A stretch of DNA of 64,000 bases from JBCDKH01 sp964388485 (GCA_964388485.1 CAYMAS010000009.1:1-64000); one strand, 5' to 3'; shown: positions 1 through 7,963, counted from the stretch's first letter. Numbers and translations are program-made. Notes: generated by a model from the letters alone, not told the origin.

Positions 1-858
1 TTCCTCGACCCCTACTTCGTCATGTACCGCCACCTCGTCACGATGGCCGGCGGCACGAGCGTGCCGGTCGACAGCTATCCCGACTTCCGCTTCGACGCCG
101 CCAAAGTCGAGGCCGCCATCACGCCGCGGACGAAGCTGCTCATCCTCAACTCGCCGAGCAACCCGACCGGCGTGACGATGACCGAGTCAGAGGTCCGCGC
201 CGCCGCCGACCTGGCGAAGAAGCACGATCTGCTCGTCGTCAGCGACGAGATCTACGTGCCGTTCCTCTACCCGCCCGCGTCCGGAAAAGGGGTCGGGAGC
301 CTTTCCGCGGCGGAGACCGCCCGGCCGTCGGAAGCGTCCGAGGGCGGAAAGGCTCCCGACCCCTTTTCCTCGGTGCCGTCCGTTGCCGACCTGTGGCCCA
401 AGACGATCCTGCTCCGCGGCTTCAGCAAGACCTACGGCATGACCGGCTGGCGCCTGGGCTACGCCATCGCCCCCCGCGAGGTGAGCGAGCAGATGACGAA
501 GCTGCAGCAGTACACGTACGTCTGTGCCCCCGCCCCCTTCCAACACGCCGCCCTCGCCGCCCTCGACATTCCCGTCGACGAGCACATCACCGCCTACCAC
601 CGCAAGCGGGACATCGTGATGGAGGAGTTGGGCGAAGCCTTCGAACTGACCCCGCCCGACGGCGCCTTTTACGCCTTCCCCAAAGCCCCCGACGGCCTCA
701 CCGCCACGGCGTTCGTCGAGCGGATGATCGAGAAGAACGTCCTGGTCATCCCCGGCAACGTCTTCAGCGGCCACGACACCCACTTCCGCCTCAGCTTCGC
801 CCTGCCGGACGAGCGCCTGCGACAAGGCTGCCGCCTCCTGAGGGAGACGGCAGCCTGA
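1..858 (+). CDS. Aminotransferase class I/II (PLP-dependent), 5' truncated by window edge
   Basis: The open frame runs from base 1, so the N-terminus lies outside the window; 285 residues are visible. The family motif NSPSNPTG is at 148-171, an SDEIY motif follows at about 241-255, and GFSKTYGMTGWRLGY contains the PLP-binding lysine (codon 427-429). The family transfers amino groups between amino acids and 2-oxo acids, and this one resembles aspartate/aromatic aminotransferases; the substrate is not readable here. Between SDEIY and the lysine an extra stretch of about 29 residues is encoded by a perfect inverted repeat (283-369) and keeps the frame. The next gene converges on it at 895. Confidence 0.93.
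   Translation, partial: FLDPYFVMYRHLVTMAGGTSVPVDSYPDFRFDAAKVEAAITPRTKLLILNSPSNPTGVTMTESEVRAAADLAKKHDLLVVSDEIYVPFLYPPASGKGVGSLSAAETARPSEASEGGKAPDPFSSVPSVADLWPKTILLRGFSKTYGMTGWRLGYAIAPREVSEQMTKLQQYTYVCAPAPFQHAALAALDIPVDEHITAYHRKRDIVMEELGEAFELTPPDGAFYAFPKAPDGLTATAFVERMIEKNVLVIPGNVFSGHDTHFRLSFALPDERLRQGCRLLRETAA
283..369. repeat. Palindromic element inserted in frame in the aminotransferase gene
   Basis: Two perfect 25-base inverted arms at 283-307 and 345-369 flank a 37-base spacer that itself has small self-complementary parts (GGCGG/CCGCC and CGGA/TCCG). The element is 87 bases, a multiple of three, and is translated as a Gly/Ser/Glu-rich insert between two conserved motifs. No second copy of this arm was found elsewhere in the window. 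Confidence 0.85.
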
Positions 859-894
859 GGGGCGTTTGGATTCGGTTCCAACGCGTCATCCGGC

Positions 895-1614
895 TTACGC
901 CGCGATCTTCATCGGCGTCGGTTCCGCCTGCTGGTTCGGCACCGGCGAGCCGGCCCCGAGCACGCGCACCTTGATCGGCTGACTCGCCGGACCCGCCTCG
1001 TTGCGGCTGGAGATGAACCACGCCGACACCCACACCGTCGACGGCTCCCGCACCGACGGCACCTGCAGCGTCGTCGTCGTCCGACCGCTCAAGGTGGCCT
1101 GGCCCCACATCCGCACGTCGGTCGGCGGATTTTCACCCGCAAACGTCACGTACGCAATGGTCCGGACTCCCGCGGGCTTGCGCCGGCTCGTCGCGTCGCC
1201 CGAGTCGCGGGCCGTCGCCTTCAGCGTCGTCGGCCCCACGGCCTCGGCCGTCACCGTGGGCGAACCCGTGGGCACCGGCACCGGCTGCACGTGGCGCGAC
1301 CGCACGGGCATCGCCAGCTGCGTCAACAGCTTCGGCGATGCGACGGCGGTGACCTGCCTGACGATGCTCCGCAGGCTGTTCGTCATGGTCTTGCGTTCTT
1401 CGTTCTTCAGGTACGTGTTCGCGACCGAATTCGTCTTGGGATCCTTGGCGAGATCAAAGGCCACGTCGTACCGGCCGAGCGTCGTCTTATAGTCGGTGAT
1501 GGTGTCGGCCGAGATGGGAATCGCTTCGCCCATCGAGTCGAAGTCTGCGTCGAGCTGATGCAGATATTGCCGGAACGCTGGCTCCGGCGAGTAAGTGAGT
1601 TCGGTGGTAGCCAT
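895..1614 (-). CDS. Hypothetical protein with C-terminal fibronectin III-like region
   Basis: The gene encodes 239 residues with no signal peptide or membrane segment. The N-terminal half is polar and probably helical. The C-terminal half (about residues 120-230) reads like a beta-sandwich, with a run of the form VWVSAWFISSRNEAGPASQP that is typical of the last strands of fibronectin type III-like domains. The start is supported by a G-rich Shine-Dalgarno just upstream (AAAGGGGGCC before ATG). A 30-base homopolymer lies 126 bases upstream of the start and could affect its promoter. Function unknown. Confidence 0.7.
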   Translation of the reverse strand: MATTELTYSPEPAFRQYLHQLDADFDSMGEAIPISADTITDYKTTLGRYDVAFDLAKDPKTNSVANTYLKNEERKTMTNSLRSIVRQVTAVASPKLLTQLAMPVRSRHVQPVPVPTGSPTVTAEAVGPTTLKATARDSGDATSRRKPAGVRTIAYVTFAGENPPTDVRMWGQATLSGRTTTTLQVPSVREPSTVWVSAWFISSRNEAGPASQPIKVRVLGAGSPVPNQQAEPTPMKIAA

Positions 1615-1739
1615 CGTGGCCCCCTTTGTTTCCGAGGTCGCCCCGACGCCGACCGGACACCCGGCCTACTCCGTCGAAGCTTGCCCCTTGTGTCGACCCG
1701 AACCGCCGGCCACTCAACATGCAAGGATGATTTGCCCGC

Positions 1740-1773
<34 letters not shown>

Positions 1774-1848
1774 ACCACGCCGCCCCATAAAAAGTCGTCT
1801 CCCGCCCCGTGACGGCAGTGCACCGGAAGTTCACGCGCGGGAGAGAAG

Positions 1849-2142
1849 CTTCAACTGCAGTCAAAGAGGCTTCAACTGCAGTGAAAGGGTCTTCAACTGC
1901 AGTGAAAGAGGCTTCGACTGCAGTGAAAGGGTCTTCAACTTCAGTCAAAGCGGCTTCAACTGCAGTGAAAGGGTCTTCGACTGCAGTGAAAGGGTCTTCG
2001 ACTGCAGTGAAAGGGTCTTCGCCTGCAGTGAAAGGGTCTTCGCCTGCAGTGAAAGGGTCTTCGCCTGCAGTGAAAGGGTCTTCGACTGCAGTGAAAGGGT
2101 CTTCGACTGCAGTGAAAGAGCCTTCAACTGCAGTGAGAGGGC
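1849..2142. repeat. 21 bp minisatellite, 14 copies
   Basis: The hexamer CTGCAG (one copy is CTTCAG) recurs at 1855, 1876, 1897, 1918, 1939, 1960, 1981, 2002, 2023, 2044, 2065, 2086, 2107 and 2128, an exact 21-base period. The unit is approximately TTCAACTGCAGTGAAAGGGTC and holds a near-palindrome around CTGCAG. Because 21 is divisible by three, all frames stay open and give heptad peptides, but there is no independent sign of coding. Three neighbouring units share a GCCTGCAG variant, which suggests recent local duplication. Confidence 0.93.
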
Positions 2143-2351
2143 TCGTGGCACGATCTTCAGGGCTTTATGCGCAACCCTAGCGCAGGTGACTGAACCGCAA
2201 TCACTCAGCCCGATTCGCGGGGTGCGACTTACTTGCCATTTAAGAAGAATCGCGGGCAGATCAAAACCGGCTTGTAGTTAGGAATCTTGGGCAACTTCAG
2301 ATGTCGGTCAAGGATGCCGGTGCATAAAGCCCTAAAGATCGTGCCATGAGC
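2141..2351. repeat. Dispersed inverted repeat family D, copy 1
   Basis: The arms at 2141-2170 and 2322-2351 are complementary over 30 bases with only a few mismatches and contain GGCACGATCTT. The right flank (2331-2374) also resembles the right flank of the copy at 4021-4092, so the element extends past the arms. Between the arms are about 150 bases with no recognisable gene. Confidence 0.8.
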
Positions 2352-2373
2352 AAGCATCACGCAGGTTGCTCTA

Positions 2374-2426
2374 GCCGCCCGCGGAAGCGGGCGTGCCGGG
2401 GCGGCCCGCCCGCTCCCGTGGGCGGC
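2374..2426. repeat. Inverted repeat, GC-rich
   Basis: Arms 2374-2393 and 2407-2426 pair over 20 bases with two mismatches (GCCGCCCGCGG against CCGTGGGCGGC). It lies between the family D element and the family C hairpin, and could be a REP-like or terminator-like structure. The stretch 1615-2520 contains no convincing gene. Confidence 0.7.
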
Positions 2427-2434
2427 TGACAGCT

Positions 2435-2456
2435 GTAGGGTGGGCCCCGGCCCACC
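2435..2456. repeat. Family C hairpin (GTAGGGTGGGCC), copy 1
   Basis: GGTGGGCC (2439-2446) pairs with GGCCCACC (2449-2456). The same GTAGGGTGGGC opening recurs at 36252 and 42917, both in gaps at gene ends. Confidence 0.75.
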
Positions 2457-2520
2457 GTCCGCGACTACTCCTATTGCTGCTATGCGGGCATCGGTCCACG
2501 ACCTTAGCAGGGGTTCAACC

Positions 2521-2793
2521 TCACGCCGCCGCTTGTAGCGGGCGAATGTCGGCGACCGCGAGGTCGACGATGCCCAGACGCGAGAGGATCTCGTTGACTG
2601 CGTCCACCCGAAGCGTTGCGGGTGACAGCAACTCGAGCCCGACGGCGCGACCGTCGGCGGCGTAGTCGATCACGATGTCTCCCGCTGCCGGCTCGCTGCG
2701 GGCGACGGTGTCGCCGTCGCGCCGTGGCAGGTAGAGATAGGCGGCCAGCGGCTTGCCCTTGCGGTAGGTGACTTCGAGGTAGCGGCCTCTCAT
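2521..2793 (-). CDS. DUF2283-like small protein (possible antitoxin)
   Basis: This 90-residue protein has the pattern of DUF2283 proteins: an N-terminal YLEVTYRKG...AAYLYL strand region and then GDIVIDYAADGRAVGLELLSPA. It lies 12 bases downstream of a DUF4258-like gene on the same strand, and this pairing is common in bacterial genomes and often treated as a toxin-antitoxin candidate. No DNA-binding motif is obvious. Function is inferred from context only. Confidence 0.75.
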   Translation of the reverse strand: MRGRYLEVTYRKGKPLAAYLYLPRRDGDTVARSEPAAGDIVIDYAADGRAVGLELLSPATLRVDAVNEILSRLGIVDLAVADIRPLQAAA

Positions 2794-2805
2794 GATGATC
2801 CGGGT

Positions 2806-3060
2806 TCAGGTGACGGCGTAGGCGGTGATGACGACCAGAAGCTCATCCTCGTCGTCCGGCTCGACCACGACCTCCCACGGGCATTTGTTATGTCGGGTCA
2901 CAATGATGTGCCGTCCCGGCGATCTGCCTGGCCGGTGGCTTTTGGCGGCTTCGAGCATCTCACGCAGGTCGTTCTCATTGAAGCCGCGTTCCTTCATTCG
3001 CTTCAACAGGTGCGGCGACAGTTCCAGCTCCCAATCCCACCAATCGGGCCATGGCTGCAT
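2806..3060 (-). CDS. DUF4258-like small protein (possible toxin)
   Basis: This 84-residue protein has LSPHLLKRMKERGFNENDL followed by a beta-rich C-terminus ending EVVVEPDDEDELLVVITAY. That layout matches the DUF4258 family, related to small RelE/BrnT-like folds. It is first in a two-gene unit with the DUF2283-like gene 12 bases downstream. Toxicity is an inference from the pairing and is not shown by the sequence. Confidence 0.75.
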   Translation of the reverse strand: MQPWPDWWDWELELSPHLLKRMKERGFNENDLREMLEAAKSHRPGRSPGRHIIVTRHNKCPWEVVVEPDDEDELLVVITAYAVT

Positions 3061-3109
3061 CCGCCGGTGATCCTAACGGACGGTGGACACAGCGGCAAGC
3101 CTGATCCTC

Positions 3110-3931
3110 CTACTCCCCGTTGACCTTCGCCAGCTTCCGCTTGACGAACCACGTCAGGCCCACCGTCAACAGGACGGCCACCGCGAAGCCGGCGCCGTAG
3201 AGCCACCAGTCGGTGGCGCTCATGCCCTCGTCGCCGTCGCCGCCGCTGAGGCCGACGTGGCCGGCGCTGCCGAGGTAGGCGTAGACGATTCGCGTCGGCA
3301 TGCACGCGACCAGCGTCGCCACCGCGAAGATCCAGAGCTTCACCTCCGTGGTGCCCAGCGAGTAGTTCTTCAGGGCCGACGGCAGGAGCGGGTGGGCGCG
3401 GAGCATTAAGAGGAACTTCCACGGCTCCTTCTCGCACCGCTCGAGCAGCTCGTCGCACGTCGGGTAGCACTCGATCTTCTTCTGCACCCAATCGCCCAGC
3501 AGGTAGCGGGCCAGGAGGAAGCTGATCACCCCGCCGCCGACGGCGCCGATGGTGCTGACGGCGGCCCCCTTGACGACGCCGAAGATCAGGCCGCTGCCGA
3601 TGTTCAGCGGCGTGGCGGGCGCGCCGAGGATGGTCGCGGGGATGTAGAGGCCGATGAACGCGACGTACGCGACCCAGCCGAGACTGTCGACCCACTCGAT
3701 GGCGGCCCGGAGCCAGTCGGTGACGGGCAGGAGCCAAAAGGCGAGGCCGGCGGCGGCGAGGAGGCCGATGACGCCGGCGAGGTGCCACCACTGGAAGCCG
3801 CTGGTCTTTTCCTCACATGACTCATCCGATTCGTCGGCCGAGTCCTTCTCACGATCCTCGCCCTGATCGACCTTGAGCGGCTGCGTCGGGGTGGCCTCGG
3901 CATCGGGATCAGGGAGGGTGACCGTCGTCAT
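3110..3931 (-). CDS. TVP38/TMEM64-like (VTT domain) membrane protein
   Basis: The gene encodes 273 residues. An acidic N-terminal tail of about 50 residues precedes several hydrophobic helices. The central segment (GLYIPATILGAPATPLNIGSG, FGVVKGAAVSTIGAVGGGVISFLLARYLLG) matches the VTT/SNARE-associated domain of the DedA/TVP38 superfamily, including the re-entrant glycine-rich part and a conserved arginine after the FLLAR turn. These inner-membrane proteins are linked to lipid scrambling or transport. The ATG at 3931 (MTTVTLPDPD) was chosen because a longer frame upstream runs into the palindromic repeat at 4021-4092. Confidence 0.85.
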   Translation of the reverse strand: MTTVTLPDPDAEATPTQPLKVDQGEDREKDSADESDESCEEKTSGFQWWHLAGVIGLLAAAGLAFWLLPVTDWLRAAIEWVDSLGWVAYVAFIGLYIPATILGAPATPLNIGSGLIFGVVKGAAVSTIGAVGGGVISFLLARYLLGDWVQKKIECYPTCDELLERCEKEPWKFLLMLRAHPLLPSALKNYSLGTTEVKLWIFAVATLVACMPTRIVYAYLGSAGHVGLSGGDGDEGMSATDWWLYGAGFAVAVLLTVGLTWFVKRKLAKVNGE

Positions 3932-4020
3932 GATCCGGCAGCATAACGGATCGTTCGGGATCGATGAACCCGCGATGTCGCTAGAGCGGATTGCGGCAAC
4001 GTTGCTCGTCCGGTTCTGAT

Positions 4021-4092
4021 CTCGTGGCACGATCTTCAGATCGTGTCTAGCCGGGCGTCGCAGCAGACACGATCTGAAGATCGTGCCACGAG
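4021..4092. repeat. Dispersed inverted repeat family D, copy 2
   Basis: There are perfect 28-base arms at 4021-4048 and 4065-4092 with a 16-base spacer. The arm starts CTCGTGGCACGATCTTCAG, as in the copy at 2141. The element sits between two divergent genes, and its right flank reaches possible alternative start codons of the downstream gene. Confidence 0.9.
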
Positions 4093-4130
4093 CAAGCACA
4101 ATGGAGATTGCGCTAGGGTGCGTGGTGCGG

Positions 4131-5165
4131 ATGGGCCCGATCGAGCTGGACGTGCCGATGATGCAGGCGGGGCTGGCGGGTTACAGCGACCGGGCGATGC
4201 GGCTGGTGGCGAGGCGGCGCGGGTGCCCATACGCGGTGACGGAGGCGATGCTGGACCGGTCGCTGCTGGCGGGCGGCAAGGGGCTGAGCAACGCGATCGA
4301 CATCAACGACGACGACCACCCGGTGGCCGGGCAGATCATGGGGAGCGATCCAGGCGAGATGGCCGAGGCGGCGTTGATTTTGGACGGCTACGGGTACGAC
4401 GTGGTCGATCTGAATTTCGCCTGCCCGGTCAAGAAGGTGAAGAACAAAGCCCGAGGCGGGTGGATGTTGCTCGACGTGGAGACGGGCATCGCGACGCTGC
4501 GGGCGGTGCGGGATCGGCTGCCGGACAAGCTGTTGAGCGTGTCTCTGAGGCGTGGGTTCGATGAGACGGACGAGAGCGAAGAGCGGTTTTGGCGGCTGTG
4601 CGAGGCGGCAAACGAACTGGGTTACCTTGCCGTCCGCGTGCACGGGCGGACGGTGGAGCAGAAATACGCTGGGCGGAGTCGAAGGCCGTTTCTAAAGGGT
4701 GTGAAGGAGCATTATCCCGGCTGGTTCATCTGGGGCAGCGGCGACGTGTTCGAGGCGCAGGACGTGGTCGACATGCTGGGCGAGACGGGTGTCGACGGCG
4801 TGTGGATCGCGCGCGGGGCGATCGGCAACCCGTGGATTTTCAGGGATGCCGCCGCGTTGCTGGAGGGCGAGCCGATGCCCGAGCCGCCGACGATTCATGA
4901 GCAGCGGGACGCGTTGCTGGAGCACTTCGAGGAGGCGATGGCGATCCACGGCGAGTCGCTGGCGGGGCGGCGGATGCGGAAGATTGGCATCAAATACGCC
5001 CGCTTCCATCCCGACGCGGTGGAGGCGAAGCGGCGTTTCATCGGCGTGCGGTCGCTCGAGACGTGGCGTGCGGTGCTGGACGAGCTGTATCGAGTCGACG
5101 GCTCCGGCATCCGTCCGCCTCGCGATGCTGCGGACGAGACGGCGACGTGTCAGCCAGCTTCATAA
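4131..5165 (+). CDS. tRNA-dihydrouridine synthase family protein
   Basis: This 344-residue FMN-dependent enzyme family reduces uridines in tRNA D-loops. It shows PMMQAGLAGYSDRAMR near the start, the catalytic cysteine in DLNFACPVKK (Cys98), RVHGRT, WGSGDVFEAQD, and VDGVWIARGAIGNPWIF for flavin/phosphate binding. Length fits the Dus family (about 320-350). Start codons at 4083 and 4101 also exist, but they lie in or beside the family D palindrome, so ATG 4131 is preferred. The subtype (DusB-like) is not certain. Confidence 0.93.
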   Translation: MGPIELDVPMMQAGLAGYSDRAMRLVARRRGCPYAVTEAMLDRSLLAGGKGLSNAIDINDDDHPVAGQIMGSDPGEMAEAALILDGYGYDVVDLNFACPVKKVKNKARGGWMLLDVETGIATLRAVRDRLPDKLLSVSLRRGFDETDESEERFWRLCEAANELGYLAVRVHGRTVEQKYAGRSRRPFLKGVKEHYPGWFIWGSGDVFEAQDVVDMLGETGVDGVWIARGAIGNPWIFRDAAALLEGEPMPEPPTIHEQRDALLEHFEEAMAIHGESLAGRRMRKIGIKYARFHPDAVEAKRRFIGVRSLETWRAVLDELYRVDGSGIRPPRDAADETATCQPAS

Positions 5166-5173
5166 GCTCGGGC

Positions 5174-5470
5174 ATGTCGGCTCAGCCCATCGACCCCACG
5201 CCGCCGCCTTCGCCGGCCCTGCAGATGGTGGCGGCGCGGGCGTCGCTGGTGTTGGCGTCGCTCGCAGTCATCGCCGCCCTGCTCGGCTTCACGGGAGGGG
5301 AGGCGAAGTTGCTCAAGAAGGGCACGCTGATCGCCGGGCCGTTGGGCATCGTCGCGATGACGCTCGGCCTTGTCGGCATCCGCTTCATCACGGGGAAGAT
5401 CGGTGTCGCCCTGTCATCTCTTGTGCTGCTCGCAGCAGCCGTGCTGTTTGTGCTCGTCTCGTTCCGCTGA
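5174..5470 (+). CDS. Small hypothetical membrane protein
   Basis: The product has 98 residues: a proline-rich N-terminus (MSAQPIDPTPPPSP), then three hydrophobic segments (about residues 19-35, 54-70 and 75-96). It starts 8 bases after the dihydrouridine synthase stop, and its stop overlaps the next start (TGATG), which suggests one operon. Family not recognised. Confidence 0.7.
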   Translation: MSAQPIDPTPPPSPALQMVAARASLVLASLAVIAALLGFTGGEAKLLKKGTLIAGPLGIVAMTLGLVGIRFITGKIGVALSSLVLLAAAVLFVLVSFR

Positions 5471-5748
5471 TGACCGACCGCCCGTCCAGGACGCCGAGAC
5501 GCAATCGGCTCGCCAAGCCGCTACCGGAGCGGTGGCGGCAGTGGCTCGTCAAGCAAGGCGTTCCACGGCGGAAGTACACGGCGGTCGTTCGGGTGATGCT
5601 GGCGGAGCTCTTGGTGGAGAACGTTGTCATCGAAGAAGGCTGGATCATCGCAACGGATCTGGACCGTCTGGCTGCGGATCGTTTCGAGCAGGTGATCGAC
5701 TTCGATCCCGAGCGGATCGAGTCGATGGAACTCGTGCAGGTCGTGTAG
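5470..5748 (+). CDS. Small hypothetical protein
   Basis: The product has 92 residues with a basic N-terminal half (MTDRPSRTPRRNRLAKPLPE) and an acidic C-terminus (FDPERIESMELVQVV). The ATG overlaps the previous stop by one base, so translation is probably coupled. A hydrophobic-polar pattern suggests a soluble helical protein. No family recognised. Confidence 0.6.
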   Translation: MTDRPSRTPRRNRLAKPLPERWRQWLVKQGVPRRKYTAVVRVMLAELLVENVVIEEGWIIATDLDRLAADRFEQVIDFDPERIESMELVQVV

Positions 5749-5757
5749 CGTGATTGC

Positions 5758-6681
5758 GTGCAGTTCCGCCAGCGGGTTGTCGTCTACGTCCATCGCGATC
5801 GGCCGGACGGTGGCATGGAGGTGGCGACGTTTCGGCATCCGACGAAGAGCGATCTGCACGTACCGGCAGGCGGCGTTGATGCAGGCGAGACCATGGGCGA
5901 GGCGGCCACTCGGGAAGTCGCCGAAGAGGTCGGGATCCCGATCGGTGCGATGCCACGGCGGCTGACATCGACGCTATGGCGGTATGCGGGCATCGAGACG
6001 TGGTGCATCCAGCACTTCATGGCCGTTGAGGCGCCGGCGGATTTGCCGGCGACATGGCGGCATGTTCTGGAAAACGAGCAGGATCACACGGGGCGTGAGG
6101 TCGATTGTCAGTGGCTGGACGTCCGCCAGATGAACCGCCTTGCCAGCGGCGAAGGCAACGCCGGACCGCTGCTGACGCTGCCGATGCCACGGGTGCCGGC
6201 GGAGGTGACGATTCGCGATGCGACGGAGGCGGACATCTCCTTCATGCTCACGTTGCGTAACCACACGATCCGCACGTCGACCGCGATCTACTCTGACAAT
6301 CCCACGCCGCCCGAGGATGCCACGGCTTGGTTGCAACGCGATTTGCCGACGCTCATTGCGGAGATCGATCGCCGCCCCGTCGGCTTCGGCCTGCTCTCGC
6401 CGTTCGATACCAAAACCGGCTACGCCGGCACCGTCGAGAACTCGCTCTACGTCGATGCCTCGCACCACCGTCGCGGCATCGGCTCCGCTCTACTCAACGC
6501 CCTCTGCGACCGCGCGAGAGAGAGCGACTTGCACACGGTTGTCGCCCGAATCGACACGCGTCAGCACGCTAGCCTCGGCCTGCACTTGCGTCACCACTTT
6601 GTTCCGGTCGGCATTCTTCGCGAAGCCGGCTTCAAGTTCGGCGACTGGCTTGACGTCGCCTACTTGCAGAAAGTGCTCTGA
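5758..6681 (+). CDS. NUDIX hydrolase-GNAT acetyltransferase fusion
   Basis: This 307-residue protein has two domains. Residues 1-145 form a NUDIX domain with a clear NUDIX box (G-x5-E-x7-REVAEEVG, in GGVDAGETMGEAATREVAEE), which binds metal and cleaves nucleoside-diphosphate-linked substrates. Residues 150-307 form a GNAT domain like phosphinothricin N-acetyltransferases: VTIRDATEADI at its start, SLYVDASHHRRGIGSALL for acetyl-CoA binding, then a conserved GFKFGDWLDVAYLQK end. It begins with GTG nine bases after the previous gene. The fused order could link detoxification of two chemical groups, but substrates are unknown. Confidence 0.88.
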   Translation: MQFRQRVVVYVHRDRPDGGMEVATFRHPTKSDLHVPAGGVDAGETMGEAATREVAEEVGIPIGAMPRRLTSTLWRYAGIETWCIQHFMAVEAPADLPATWRHVLENEQDHTGREVDCQWLDVRQMNRLASGEGNAGPLLTLPMPRVPAEVTIRDATEADISFMLTLRNHTIRTSTAIYSDNPTPPEDATAWLQRDLPTLIAEIDRRPVGFGLLSPFDTKTGYAGTVENSLYVDASHHRRGIGSALLNALCDRARESDLHTVVARIDTRQHASLGLHLRHHFVPVGILREAGFKFGDWLDVAYLQKVL

Positions 6682-6710
6682 TCTGGCGCGCCCGTTGCAG
6701 CGTGCGGGTC

Positions 6711-7391
6711 ATGGGTAAGACAGCCGAAGATTACGAAGATCAGTACACGAAGCCCGAGCTTCGCGTTAAGCTCAAGGAGGAGATCAAGAAGAGCGACAAG
6801 GGCGGCAAGAAGGGCCAGTGGTCCGCCCGCAAGTCGCAGCTGTTGACCCAGCGGTACGAGGACGAGGGCGGCGGGTACAAGGGCGAGAAGACCGACTCGC
6901 AGAAGTCGCTCGAGAAGTGGACCGACGAGGATTGGCAGACGAAGGAAGGCAGCGCCTACGCCGCCAACGGCGAGAAGCGTTACCTGCCGGAAAAAGCGTG
7001 GGACCTGCTCAGCGACGACGAGAAGAAGAAGGCCGACCAGAAGAAACAGGACGAGGCCCAGCAGTTCGTCGAGAACACCGTCGAAGCCAAGGCCGCCCGC
7101 AAGTACGTCAGCAACGGCGACGCCAGCGAGCTGTCCATCGAGCAGCTCGAGCGGCTCAACAAGTCGGAGCTGAGCGACCTCGCCGGCAGTCGGGACATCA
7201 CCGGCCGAAGCAAGATGGACAAGGAAGAGCTCGCTCACGCCCTCCACGACAGCTTCAGCGATGAGGCCGGCGACGCAAGCGACATGACGAAGAACGAGTT
7301 GTACGAGAAGGCCAAGAATCTCGATATCAGCGGGCGGAGCAAGATGGACAAGGACGAACTCGCCGAAGCCGTCGCCGAAGCGTCGAACTGA
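6711..7391 (+). CDS. DUF5872-like protein with two Rho-N/SAP-like motifs
   Basis: This 226-residue, highly charged, Lys/Glu-rich protein has no membrane segment. The N-terminal half (KKGQWSARKSQLL..YEDEGGGY) resembles small DUF5872-type proteins. The C-terminal half carries two related helix-turn motifs, LERLNKSELSDLAGSRDITG and NELYEKAKNLDISG, each followed by RSKMDK(E/D)EL, as in Rho termination factor N-terminal/SAP-like nucleic-acid-binding modules. ATG 6711 is preferred to GTG 6702. A role in nucleic-acid binding is inferred. Confidence 0.7.
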   Translation: MGKTAEDYEDQYTKPELRVKLKEEIKKSDKGGKKGQWSARKSQLLTQRYEDEGGGYKGEKTDSQKSLEKWTDEDWQTKEGSAYAANGEKRYLPEKAWDLLSDDEKKKADQKKQDEAQQFVENTVEAKAARKYVSNGDASELSIEQLERLNKSELSDLAGSRDITGRSKMDKEELAHALHDSFSDEAGDASDMTKNELYEKAKNLDISGRSKMDKDELAEAVAEASN

Positions 7392-7403
7392 CAATGATGC
7401 GGC

Positions 7404-7898
7404 ATGGACGCATTCCGCCAGGATCTAATCGACCTGCTCGACGGCGGCAAGGCCCATCGTCCGTTCGACGACGTCATCGCGGGCATCAACCCGAACGAAA
7501 TTGATAGAAGCCTCGGCGGCTCGCCGCACACGCCGTGGCGGCTGGTCGAGCACCTGCGAATCACGACGCTCGACATCGTCCACTACGTCTTCGACGAGAA
7601 CTACGTCGAGATGGCTTGGCCGGACGATTACTGGCCGCAAGAGGAAGCTCCATCCGGCGAGAATGACGAGGCACGCTTTGCCGCCTTTCTCCGTTCTGCC
7701 GACGGCTTTCGTCAGGCCTGCCAACGGCTTCGCGAGCGGGTCGAAGACGAAGCCGTCGACCCGCTGGCCCCGCTGACGCCGCTCGCCGGCGGCACGTCGC
7801 TGGCAAGGAACATCATGCTCATCGCCGACCACAACGCTTGGCACGTCGGGCAACTCGCGTCGCTTCTAGCGATGATTCGCAGCCGAGGCGATTCTTAA
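7404..7898 (+). CDS. DinB superfamily protein
   Basis: This 164-residue helical-bundle protein carries the DinB-type histidines: PHTPWRLVEHLR near residue 50 and DHNAWHVGQLASL near the C-terminus, which bind a divalent metal. Members are metal-dependent hydrolases or thiol transferases. The first residues (MDAFRQDLIDLLDGGKAH) fit a normal start 12 bases after the preceding gene. Substrate unknown. Confidence 0.85.
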   Translation: MDAFRQDLIDLLDGGKAHRPFDDVIAGINPNEIDRSLGGSPHTPWRLVEHLRITTLDIVHYVFDENYVEMAWPDDYWPQEEAPSGENDEARFAAFLRSADGFRQACQRLRERVEDEAVDPLAPLTPLAGGTSLARNIMLIADHNAWHVGQLASLLAMIRSRGDS

Positions 7899-7963
7899 GC
7901 TTCAAGGAATGATTCTGCGGCCACGATTCATGCCGCGATGCTCAATCATCTGCACGGACCGGA

